Below, one piece after another: positions 27,815-35,400 of a stretch of 64,000 nt of DNA (the stretch's first letter is position 1; each line of letters starts with the position of its first letter). A program made the translations under genes and the position numbers. The stretch is taken from positions 3,099,001 through 3,163,000 of the forward strand of contig NZ_CP089925.1 in assembly GCF_021284745.1 (NCBI RefSeq), read 5' to 3'. The DNA comes from Lysobacter sp. KIS68-7. Its GTDB lineage: Bacteria; Pseudomonadota; Gammaproteobacteria; Xanthomonadales; Xanthomonadaceae. The notes below the pieces were generated by a model. The model searched no databases. It was not told where the DNA came from and saw only the letters and a program-made list of their open reading frames with translations.

Positions 27815-28474
27815 TCAGCGCACGATGCGCGGGCGCGGCGGCTTCCGTTTACCGAACGGAGGCTGCCCGCGCCAATAGCGGATCAGCAGGTAGCCGAACA
27901 GCATGCCGCCCAGGTGCGCGAAATGCGCCACGCCGGGCTGGCGACCGGACACGCCGAGGAACAGTTCCACCAGGCCGTACCCGATGACGAGCGTGCGTGC
28001 GCGCATCGGGATCGGCGGGAACAACAGCATCACGCGCTGGTTCGGGAACAACATGCCATAGGCGAGCAGCAGGCCGAAGATGCCGCCGGACGCGCCGAGC
28101 GTCGGGCCCGCCACGCCGCCGTGGCTCAACTGCCACCAACCCACTGCGAGCTGGCACAAGCCCGCGCCGATCACGCAGGTGAAGTAATAGGTCGCGAAAC
28201 GACGATTGCCCCAGGTGTATTCGAGCGGCGAGCCGAACATCACCAGCGCGAGCATGTTGAACAGCAGGTGGAAGAAGTTCGCCGGATCGTGCATGAAGCC
28301 GTAGGACACCAGCTGCCACGGCATGAAAGGCATCGCGTCGGAGTAGAGCTTGTCCAGCCCGATCGGCCACAGCTGGAACATGTCGAGCGCATGGCCCAAC
28401 AACAGCTGGAACACGAATACCACGCCGTTCGCGATCAACAGCGCCTTCGTGACAGGCGGCAGCCTGGAGAACAT
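27815..28474 (-). CDS. rhomboid-family intramembrane serine protease
   Basis: A 219-residue, six-helix rhomboid that cleaves membrane proteins within the bilayer. The catalytic serine sits in GASGGIFGLLLAYG and the histidine in VAHFAHLGGMLFGY near the C-terminus. The conserved HLLFNMLALVMFG oxyanion helix and a WR-type loop region (SPLEYTWGNRRF) are present. The C-terminal tail is short and basic (GKRKPPRPRIVR). It converges on the M13 paralogue, with its stop one base away. Confidence 0.92.
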   Translation of the reverse strand: MFSRLPPVTKALLIANGVVFVFQLLLGHALDMFQLWPIGLDKLYSDAMPFMPWQLVSYGFMHDPANFFHLLFNMLALVMFGSPLEYTWGNRRFATYYFTCVIGAGLCQLAVGWWQLSHGGVAGPTLGASGGIFGLLLAYGMLFPNQRVMLLFPPIPMRARTLVIGYGLVELFLGVSGRQPGVAHFAHLGGMLFGYLLIRYWRGQPPFGKRKPPRPRIVR

Positions 28475-28524
28475 GGAAGTCCCTTGCGGAAGTGCCCGGG
28501 GGAAGGCGTGGCTATCATACCGGC

Positions 28525-29142
28525 ATGCCCTTCCTGCCTTCCGTGGAGGCGGCCGACACGGACGCCCTGGCCGATGCACTCGCGCAAGCGCTGGATGCGC
28601 ACGGCGCCTGCCGCCTGCCCGCCTTCCCCGACGACGCGGCCACGCGCGCACTGCGCGAGGAGCTGTTGCGCGTGAAGGGAGACCTGGTGCCGGCCGCGGT
28701 CGGTCGCGGCATCGGCCGCGGGACGCGCACGGAGATTCGCGGCGATGCGACCCTTTGGCTCGACGATGCGCGCACGGGCGCAGCCGCCGCGGCCTACCTC
28801 GCATCGCTCGACGCCCTCCGCGTCGCGCTCAACCGTCGCCTGTTCCTCGGGCTGGACGAAGTCGAAGCGCATTACGCCGCCTACCCCGCCGGCGCACGCT
28901 ATGCGAAGCACCGCGATCGATTTCGCGACAGCGATCTGCGCGTCGTGTCCTTCGTGACCTACCTCAATCCCGATTGGCGCGACGAAGACGGCGGTGCACT
29001 GCGCTTGTCCCTGGACACAGGCGACATCGACGTCGTTCCGCGCACCGGCAGCGTGTGCTTCCTCAGCGAACTCGAACACGAAGTGCTGCCCGCCACGCGC
29101 GAGCGTTGCAGCATCGCGGCATGGATGCGGCGGCGCGCTTAG
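28525..29142 (+). CDS. 2-oxoglutarate/Fe(II)-dependent oxygenase
   Basis: A 205-residue prolyl-4-hydroxylase-like oxygenase. The iron-binding triad is visible as His-x-Asp in AKHRDRFRDSD and a distal His in LSELEHEVLPATR, with the 2-oxoglutarate-binding Arg in ERCSIAAWMRR. The strand pattern RVVSFVTYLNPDW is typical of the SM-20/PHD group. The substrate is unknown; bacterial members hydroxylate protein prolines, including in EF-Tu, or small molecules. It diverges from rhomboid with a 50-base gap and ends four bases from the convergent alkyltransferase-like gene. Confidence 0.87.
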   Translation: MPFLPSVEAADTDALADALAQALDAHGACRLPAFPDDAATRALREELLRVKGDLVPAAVGRGIGRGTRTEIRGDATLWLDDARTGAAAAAYLASLDALRVALNRRLFLGLDEVEAHYAAYPAGARYAKHRDRFRDSDLRVVSFVTYLNPDWRDEDGGALRLSLDTGDIDVVPRTGSVCFLSELEHEVLPATRERCSIAAWMRRRA

Positions 29143-29146
29143 TCGC

Positions 29147-29491
29147 TCAGCGCGGCTTCCAGAGCGCCGCGTCGAGGTTCCCGTCGAGGTCGGGCACCGA
29201 TTCGGCGATGCGCACGCGCCCTTGCCGCACGTCGACGCCTTCGGCGCGCAGGCGCTGCGTCTGCTCTTCGAAACCTTCCGAATCCGGCGGGAACGCGATG
29301 CGCCCGTCGCTGCGCAGCACGCGGTGCCACGGGAGCCTGGGGTCCGCGTTCTCCCTCAACACGCGCGCGACCAGGCGCGCGCGCCCCGGCAGCCCGGCGC
29401 GGCGCGCGACATGCCCGTAGCCGGCAACCTGCCCCGGCGGAATGGCGCGGATGGCGGCGAGGATCCTGTCGGCGGAAGACTTGTCGGCCAT
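29147..29491 (-). CDS. alkyltransferase-like protein (ATL)
   Basis: A 114-residue MGMT-fold DNA-binding protein. The methyl-acceptor Cys of the PCHRV motif is replaced by Trp: PWHRVLRSDGRIAFP. This defines ATLs, which bind O6-alkylguanine, flip it out and flag it for nucleotide excision repair rather than repairing it. The DNA-recognition helix part GQVAGYGHVARRAG is intact. The gene stands alone, converging with the oxygenase gene; the link to that gene is positional only. Confidence 0.9.
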   Translation of the reverse strand: MADKSSADRILAAIRAIPPGQVAGYGHVARRAGLPGRARLVARVLRENADPRLPWHRVLRSDGRIAFPPDSEGFEEQTQRLRAEGVDVRQGRVRIAESVPDLDGNLDAALWKPR

Positions 29492-29538
29492 GAGGGACTA
29501 GCATAGCTGCCCTGTCCAAGAATCCGGGGCCCCACCCC

Positions 29539-29949
29539 ATGCAGAACTTCGAGCAGATCCGCACGCACCTGGCCGGCGGCGACTTCCGCATCACCATGCA
29601 GGAGCCCTACGTCATGTGCGTGGAGTTGTCGCTCGAGCAGGGCACGCGCCACCAGGCGATCTTCCTGTCGGAAATGCAGGACGACGACGGACGCGATTAC
29701 CTGCGCGTGAGCACGGCGGTGGCACCGACGACGGGCCTGGATGCGCGCCGCGCGCTCGCGTTCAACTGGGAAAGCCGCGTCGGCTACCTCGCCATCGGCG
29801 AACTCGATGGCGTGCCCTACCTGACGCTGTGCGAGAACCGGCCGTACGACTGCATTTCGCCGTCCGAAGTGGACCGCCTGATCCTGGAGATCGGCGGCAT
29901 GGGCGATCGCATGGAGCGCGCCCTCTCGGCGGGTGGCGACCTGCTGTAA
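29539..29949 (+). CDS. conserved small protein of unknown function
   Basis: A 136-residue soluble protein, not recognised. It has no signal peptide or membrane helix. Its alternating helix-strand-helix pattern, with an acidic surface (FLSEMQDDDGRDYLRVST) and a C-terminal helix (EVDRLILEIGGMGDRMERAL), is reminiscent of YbjN or type III-chaperone-like folds, but this is only an impression. The ATG sits ten bases after a GGGG-rich stretch. Its stop lies 19 bases from the convergent pit gene. Confidence 0.65.
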   Translation: MQNFEQIRTHLAGGDFRITMQEPYVMCVELSLEQGTRHQAIFLSEMQDDDGRDYLRVSTAVAPTTGLDARRALAFNWESRVGYLAIGELDGVPYLTLCENRPYDCISPSEVDRLILEIGGMGDRMERALSAGGDLL

Positions 29950-29968
29950 GGCAAGTCGCCTCCGCGCT

Positions 29969-31090
29969 TCAGTTCCAGCCGAGCATTTCGACGAGGCGGA
30001 ACATCACGTAAGCCAGGCCGCCCGCGGCGGGGATCGTCAGGATCCACGCCCACACGATGCGTTCGATCACGGTGATCTTCAGCGCGCGCGGATTCTTGGC
30101 GTAACCCACGCCCATGATCGCGGTGGAGATGCTGTGCGTGGTCGACACCGGCATGCCGAAGTGCGCGGCGGTGACGAGGATCGTGGCGCTCGCCGTTTCC
30201 GCGGCGAAGCCGTCGATGGGATGCAGCTTCACCATCTTGTGGCCGAGCGTCTTGATGATGCGCCAGCCGCCCATCGCGGTGCCGGCGGCCATGACGAGTG
30301 CGCACGTGGCGACGATCCAGGTGTCGATGTCCTTCTCGCCGCCGTCGGGATGGAGGAACGACAGCCAGGACGGCAGGTCGTCGAGCACGCCCGTCGCCTG
30401 CGCACCGAAGATCGCCAGCGCGATGATGCCCATCGTCTTCTGCGCGTCGTTGGTGCCGTGCGCGAAGCCCATGTAGCCCGCCGACACCAGCTGCGCCTTG
30501 CCGAAGAACGCGTTGACCCAGCGCGGGCGCGCAGCGCGCGCGAGCGGACCGCCGGCGCGGTACATCGCGGCGATGATCAGGTACAGCAGGCTGAGGATCA
30601 GCACGCCGAGCATGAAGCCCGCGAACGGCGAGCTCACCATCGGCAGGAAGACCTTCCACAACAGGCCCTTGTTGGTCGTCCAGTCGCCGTCGCCGACCTT
30701 CGACCAGATCAGCGCATGCCAGTTGTTGTGCGCCGCCGACAACGCGGCGCCGCACAGGCCGCCGATCAGCGCGTGCGAGGACGAGGACGGCAGGCCGCGC
30801 CACCAGGTGATCAGGTTCCAGACGATCGCGCCGAGCAGCGCGCAGATCAGCACCTGCGAACTCACGTGCACGACGTCGGTGTCGATCAGGCCGCTGGAGA
30901 TGGTCTTGGCGACGGCCGTGCCGGCGAAGGCGCCGACCAGGTTGGTCACGGCGGCGAGGATCACCGCCTGGCCCGGCGAGAGCACCTTGGTCGCGACCAC
31001 GGTCGCGATCGAGTTGGCGGTGTCGTGGAAGCCGTTGATGAACTCGAAGGCGAGCGCGAACACCACCACGAGCAGGACGAGCGTCAGCAT
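29969..31090 (-). CDS. pit: Pit-family inorganic phosphate transporter
   Basis: A 373-residue PiT carrier, a low-affinity, proton- or cation-coupled importer of phosphate (as metal phosphate) in the inner membrane. Both halves of the internally duplicated PiT signature are visible: FINGFHDTANSIATVVATK near residue 18 and GFAHGTNDAQKTMGI in the middle. SSSHALIGGLCGAA and STTHSISTAIMGVG are the paired histidine-containing loops. It is the second gene of an operon with the DUF47 gene (13 bases apart), behind a Pho-box promoter. Confidence 0.94.
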   Translation of the reverse strand: MLTLVLLVVVFALAFEFINGFHDTANSIATVVATKVLSPGQAVILAAVTNLVGAFAGTAVAKTISSGLIDTDVVHVSSQVLICALLGAIVWNLITWWRGLPSSSSHALIGGLCGAALSAAHNNWHALIWSKVGDGDWTTNKGLLWKVFLPMVSSPFAGFMLGVLILSLLYLIIAAMYRAGGPLARAARPRWVNAFFGKAQLVSAGYMGFAHGTNDAQKTMGIIALAIFGAQATGVLDDLPSWLSFLHPDGGEKDIDTWIVATCALVMAAGTAMGGWRIIKTLGHKMVKLHPIDGFAAETASATILVTAAHFGMPVSTTHSISTAIMGVGYAKNPRALKITVIERIVWAWILTIPAAGGLAYVMFRLVEMLGWN

Positions 31091-31103
31091 GTGCGGGCGC
31101 CCG

Positions 31104-31730
31104 TCAGCTGTTCTTGAGCGCGATCGAATAGGCGACGACGCCGGCTTCGCGGCAGCGGTCGATGGCCTTCTCGAGGATCTCGAAGAACTCCTTCAGCAGG
31201 AACATCTCGCCCGCATCCAGGCGGCCGGAGTAGATGTCGCGGTGCAGTTCGAGGATGAGGCGGTCGGCCTCGGCCTCGAGCACGCGGAGCTGGTCGTTGA
31301 GCTTCTTCATGTCGTCCAGCTTCAGGTGCTGGAGCTCGGCGACCATCTTCACGACCACGGCCGCGGCCTGTTCGAGCATCGCCGCGCGCGGCGCGAAGTC
31401 GATGTCGTGCAGGCGGTGGCGGGCGAGCGCGTAGCGGTCGGCGAAGCGCTCGACCTGCTTGGGGATCTTGTACAGCGCCGAGGCGAGCGACTCGATGTCC
31501 TCGCGCTCGATCGGGGTGATGAAGCTGTCGACCAGCGCCTGGCTGATCTTGTCGGAGGCTTCGCGCTCGCGCTGGCGGGCCAGCTTGAAGGCTTCCAGGC
31601 CCGGGGTGCGCTCGGGCGACTTCAGCATGGCGTGCAGGGCCACGGTGCTGTCGTGGGCCGCCACCGCCGCATCGTTGAGCAAGCTGTAGAACTGCTTGCC
31701 CTGGCCGAAGATCGTCTGCAGGGAGAACAT
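31104..31730 (-). CDS. DUF47 (PhoU-like) phosphate transport accessory protein
   Basis: A 208-residue, all-helical DUF47 protein with no signal peptide. Such proteins resemble PhoU and are almost always encoded beside pit, where they modulate Pit activity. Typical segments are SFITPIEREDIESLASALYK and CREAGVVAYSIALK; the acidic metal-binding positions lie in ITPIEREDIE and in EAEADRL. The ATG at 31730 gives the family N-terminus MFSLQTIFGQG. Its upstream region carries three PhoB-type heptamers, so phosphate status probably sets the operon's expression. Confidence 0.92.
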   Translation of the reverse strand: MFSLQTIFGQGKQFYSLLNDAAVAAHDSTVALHAMLKSPERTPGLEAFKLARQREREASDKISQALVDSFITPIEREDIESLASALYKIPKQVERFADRYALARHRLHDIDFAPRAAMLEQAAAVVVKMVAELQHLKLDDMKKLNDQLRVLEAEADRLILELHRDIYSGRLDAGEMFLLKEFFEILEKAIDRCREAGVVAYSIALKNS

Positions 31731-31775
31731 GCGTGGGGGCCTCTTGTTGCGGTGGCGTGACGGAATCGGGGCGCA

Positions 31776-31811
31776 ATTATGACAGCGGGCTGTATGACAG
31801 GCGTATGACAG
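31776..31811 (-). promoter_or_regulatory. triple Pho-box and -10 of the DUF47-pit operon
   Basis: Read on the minus strand, CTGTCATA occurs three times, at 31811-31804, 31800-31793 and 31785-31778. The first two are spaced 11 bases start to start, the exact register of PhoB half-sites (CTGTCAT plus four bases). A -10-like CATAAT (31781-31776) lies 11 bases beyond the second copy, the canonical Pho-box placement, and the third copy overlaps it. The DUF47 start codon is 45 bases further on. Confidence 0.85.
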
Positions 31812-31974
31812 CCGCCTGCGAGGCCGCAATTTGCCCCTCGGGACGTGAGGGACACGGCTGTTATGATCCCCCCGCGCTCCGGCGCATCCCCATGGACGAC
31901 CCGAACCCCGCCCCCGCCGCTCGCACCCAGCCTTTGCCGGCCTTCACGGGCGTTACCCGGAAGGAACCGACCGC

Positions 31975-33279
31975 GTGCTGACCCTCTCGATCATCCTCGT
32001 CATCGTCCTGTTCAACGCGTTCTTCGCGATGTCGGAGATGGCCGTGCTGACCTCGCGCAAGTCGCGACTGAAGCAGATGGCCGTCACCAGCCGCGGCGCG
32101 CGCAAGGCCCTGCTGCTGGCCGAACATCCCGAGAGCTTCCTGTCGGCGATCCAGCTGTGGATCAGCCTGCTGAGCCTGATGCTGGGTTACTTCGGCGGCG
32201 AATCGATGGGTGAGCAGATCGCGCCCTTCGTCGCGGACGTGCCGTTGCTGGCGCCGTACGCCAGCAAGATCGGCCTGGTCTGCGGGTTCCTGGTGATGCT
32301 GTTCTTCTTCGGCCTGATCGGCGAACTGGTGCCCAAGCGCATCGGCACGCTGCGCCCGGAGCAGATCGCCTCGGTCGTGGCTTATCCGATGGAGTTCTTC
32401 GCGATCATCGCCAAGCCGTTCGTGATCGCACTCTCCACAGGCACGCGCCTGTGCATGCGCGTGCTGGGTCTCGGTGGTGCCACGGACAACACGGTGACGG
32501 AAGAGGAGATCCGCCTGCTCGTCAGCGAAAGCCACGAGCAGGGCGTGATCGACGCCGACGAGCGCAACATGATGAACCGCGTGATGCGCCTGGGCGACCG
32601 CACCGCGGACAGCCTGATGACGCCGCGCATGCGCATCGCCTGGCTCGACGCGGCGGCCGACCGCGAAGAGAACCTCAACACCATGCGCGAGACGCCCTAC
32701 TCGCGCTATCCGGTCTATCGCGGCAACGATTCGGAAGTGATCGGCGTGCTCGAAGTGAAGACGCTGCTCGACGAACTGGGGCGCAGCGAGCCGGAGCTGT
32801 TCCGCGACATCCGCCCTGCCCTGTTCGTCTCCGAATCCACGCATGCGCTGAAGCTGCTGGAGATCTTCCGCGAAGAGCAGCAGTCGATCGCGCTGGTCGT
32901 TGACGAATACGGCGAGATCCAGGGCATGGTCACCGTGACCGACCTGATGGGCGCGATCCTCGGCCGCGTGCAGGCCGGCGAAGGTGGTGGCGAAGACTCG
33001 CCGCTGGTGGTGCTGCGCGACGATGGTTCGCTGCTCGTCGACGGCACGCTGCCCATCGACGATCTGCGCGAACTGCTCGGCGGCGGCTCGCTGCCGGACA
33101 TCGACGACATGGATTACTACACCGCCGCGGGCCTGGCGATCGCGCACTTCGGGCGCATCCCCAACGTGGGCGAGCATTTCGACTTCAGCGACTGGCGCAT
33201 CGAAGTCGTCGACCTCGACGGCCCGCGCGTGGACAAGCTGCTGCTGCAGCGCCTGACGCAGGACCTGCGCGATGAATGA
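31975..33279 (+). CDS. CorC/HlyC-type membrane protein with DUF21 and CBS domains
   Basis: A 434-residue protein of the hemolysin-C/CNNM family. A DUF21 membrane domain (about 1-190, with EMAVLTSRKSRLK and GELVPKRIGTLRPEQIA) is followed by a CBS pair (about 205-335, SLMTPRMRIAWLD, SIALVVDEYGEIQGMVT) and a C-terminal CorC/HlyC domain (about 350-430). Relatives affect magnesium/cobalt efflux; a haemolysin role is doubtful. The GTG start at 31975 has AAGGAA at 31961. A TATGAT at 31862-31867 could be its -10, without a clear -35. It overlaps the ExoD gene by eight bases. Confidence 0.9.
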   Translation: MLTLSIILVIVLFNAFFAMSEMAVLTSRKSRLKQMAVTSRGARKALLLAEHPESFLSAIQLWISLLSLMLGYFGGESMGEQIAPFVADVPLLAPYASKIGLVCGFLVMLFFFGLIGELVPKRIGTLRPEQIASVVAYPMEFFAIIAKPFVIALSTGTRLCMRVLGLGGATDNTVTEEEIRLLVSESHEQGVIDADERNMMNRVMRLGDRTADSLMTPRMRIAWLDAAADREENLNTMRETPYSRYPVYRGNDSEVIGVLEVKTLLDELGRSEPELFRDIRPALFVSESTHALKLLEIFREEQQSIALVVDEYGEIQGMVTVTDLMGAILGRVQAGEGGGEDSPLVVLRDDGSLLVDGTLPIDDLRELLGGGSLPDIDDMDYYTAAGLAIAHFGRIPNVGEHFDFSDWRIEVVDLDGPRVDKLLLQRLTQDLRDE

Positions 33280-33904
33280 CGGCGGGCAAGACGCCGACGT
33301 CCATGAGAAAGGCACCCGCGCGATCCTGGATGCGCTGGCGGACGGCGATCCGAACGATGTGCTGACCCTGCAGGACCTGCTCTCGGGCCTCGGCCGCCGC
33401 GCGTTCGGCATGCTGCTGTTCGCCTCGGTGCTGCCGGCCTTCATCCCGATTCCCATCGGCGGCGCGATCAGCGGCCCGCTGGTGATGCTGATCGGCGTGC
33501 AGTTGTGCATCGGCCTGCGCACACCGTGGTTGCCGCGTTTCCTGGCCAGCCGGGGTCCACATCGGAGTGCGCTGACGAAGTTCGACGCACGCATTTCGCC
33601 GTGGCTGGCGAAGCTCGAACACCTGATCCGCCCGCGCCTGTCGTGGATGCTCGACAGCCGCCTCGCCGCACCGGTGACCGGCCTGATGTTGTTGCTGCTC
33701 GGCCTGCTGCTCTCGCTGCCGATCCCGCTGACGAACTATCTGTTCGCCGTGCTGCTGCTGATGTTCGCGCTTGCGTTGCTCGAGCGCGACGGCGCGCTGA
33801 TGGTGGTGGCGTGGGTGGCCGGCGTGGGCACGTTGATCGCTTTCGGATTCCTCGGCGGTGGCATCGCGACGGAGACCATGCAGCTGCTCCACAAGTGGTT
33901 CTGA
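33272..33904 (+). CDS. ExoD-family membrane protein
   Basis: A 210-residue ExoD protein with four or five hydrophobic helices and the conserved segment LLFASVLPAFIPIPIGGAISG. ExoD was named for its effect on exopolysaccharide and alkaline tolerance in rhizobia; its mechanism is unknown. The start lies inside the end of the CorC-like gene (eight-base overlap), so the two are translationally coupled. The 97 bases after its stop, before the convergent lectin-like gene, show no clear terminator. Confidence 0.85.
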   Translation: MNDGGQDADVHEKGTRAILDALADGDPNDVLTLQDLLSGLGRRAFGMLLFASVLPAFIPIPIGGAISGPLVMLIGVQLCIGLRTPWLPRFLASRGPHRSALTKFDARISPWLAKLEHLIRPRLSWMLDSRLAAPVTGLMLLLLGLLLSLPIPLTNYLFAVLLLMFALALLERDGALMVVAWVAGVGTLIAFGFLGGGIATETMQLLHKWF

Positions 33905-34001
33905 CGCGCAGCGCGCGCGATCAGGCCAGCAATGCGAAGCCCTATTGCCGTGGATTCCGCTCGCCGCAGGCGCGACGAGCGGAGGATCCTTCCGTCGCGC
34001 G

Positions 34002-35336
34002 TCAGCGACCCACGTAACGCCAGCGCATTTTCGTATCGCCGATCGCGCAGTCGCCAAGTGCCAGCGGCGTGCCCGCGGTCGTGCCACCGTCCTGCGTGGT
34101 CAGGCATTGCTGGCGTTGCACGTTGCGCACCTGCCATTCGCCGATCTTGGTGACGTACAGCTCCAGCTTCCACTTCTGCCCATTGTCGAGCTCGTTGCAC
34201 GAACGGAAGACGATGTTGCCTGCGGCGGGGTCGACGGCCAGGCAGCGGTCCTTGTCAGCGGTCGTCATCAGGAAATTGTCCTCGAACTCGTCCAGCTTCC
34301 CCGACGCGCCGTACATCGAGCCGATCATGTCGCGACGCGTGGTCGCGCGATCGTCGCAAGACGCCAGCACCGCGCCGCCGGGGCCGTCGCCCAGGCACTG
34401 GATGCCCGCGATCAGCGAGAACGTGGCGCCGTCCACCGCCTGCGCGGGCGCGATGCGTTCGTGCAGCTCGCGCAGCGACCAGCCAGGCATGTCGGCCTCG
34501 CCGAGGCGGCAATCGACCAGCGATGCGGCGTTGGGATCCGCATTGAACGTCATGCACTTTCCGCTCACCTGGTGCTGGAGCACGACGAAGTGCCGTGCGC
34601 CGGGCGTGCCCAGGACATTCCAGAACTGGTGCTCGTCCTCTGCGTTGCACTCGATGTCCTCCACCCAGAAGCCGTCCGCGGAAAGGCACAGCCCGGTCAT
34701 CGGATTCCGGATGACATATTCCTCGGGATACATCCGGAAATCCCACGCCTGCTGGCCGCCGACGGGCATGCACGGCCTTTCGCGCAACCCGAAGCCCGGT
34801 GCGCCCGTGCGCACCTGCACGCAGCTCGACTCGAGCCACGGATTGGTGTGGAACGTCGGACGATGCGCGATCGCGTACGGCAGGTCCGGCAGGTCGCGGA
34901 TCTGCACCAGTTGCGGCATGTAGGCGACGACGAGCTTCGCGTCGGAGAACGCGGCCTTGGCCGACACTTCGATCAGCCAGTTCGCGGCCGGCGTCTTCGC
35001 GCCGGGCGTCCAGCCGACCGTGCACAGTTCGTTGGTGCCGGCCTGGCGGCCATCGCACGCGGGCACCGCGTTCGTCGAGTCGCGATACACCTTCATGTCG
35101 GCGTTGCCGTTGTCGCCGCTGAGCTCGATGCGAACCTGCGTGATGGCGGCGGGTGTGTAGAAGTTGTAACGCAGCACCTGCCCGGGCGTGGCGGCCAGGC
35201 CCTCGCGGTAGTTGTAGAACTCTTCGTCGGGCGTCACGTGGATCTCGGTCCAGGCCTGCGCCGATGCTTGCGATGCGATACCGACGCAGGCGAACAGGCC
35301 CGCGAGCATCGCGCGTTTCAGGGAGGGAGGAATCAT
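34002..35336 (-). CDS. secreted ricin-B-like (beta-trefoil) protein
   Basis: A 444-residue exported protein with a clear signal peptide (GLFACVGIASQASAQA). Residues about 27-140 form a beta-rich module like a pre-peptidase C-terminal/jelly-roll domain (VLRYNFYTPAAITQVRIELSG). From about 165 on there are repeated units, each with a CLxxD or CMTF-type start and an aromatic QxW-like end: QQAWDFRM, EHQFWNVLG, NGQKWKLE and TKMRWRYVG. This pattern suggests two ricin-B-type beta-trefoils for sugar binding. No catalytic domain is visible. Many cysteines suggest disulfides. It is a single gene, with no obvious partner. Confidence 0.7.
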   Translation of the reverse strand: MIPPSLKRAMLAGLFACVGIASQASAQAWTEIHVTPDEEFYNYREGLAATPGQVLRYNFYTPAAITQVRIELSGDNGNADMKVYRDSTNAVPACDGRQAGTNELCTVGWTPGAKTPAANWLIEVSAKAAFSDAKLVVAYMPQLVQIRDLPDLPYAIAHRPTFHTNPWLESSCVQVRTGAPGFGLRERPCMPVGGQQAWDFRMYPEEYVIRNPMTGLCLSADGFWVEDIECNAEDEHQFWNVLGTPGARHFVVLQHQVSGKCMTFNADPNAASLVDCRLGEADMPGWSLRELHERIAPAQAVDGATFSLIAGIQCLGDGPGGAVLASCDDRATTRRDMIGSMYGASGKLDEFEDNFLMTTADKDRCLAVDPAAGNIVFRSCNELDNGQKWKLELYVTKIGEWQVRNVQRQQCLTTQDGGTTAGTPLALGDCAIGDTKMRWRYVGR

Positions 35337-35400
35337 GGCGTGCTTCCGCGAGTGAGGAAGCGCCAGTCTTTTTCACGTCCTGGTCTTCTGCGACGCCGAA

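Noticed and set aside
31862..31867. TATGAT as a full promoter for the CorC-type gene
   Set aside because: Good -10, but no -35 match at 16-18 bases; left as a remark only.
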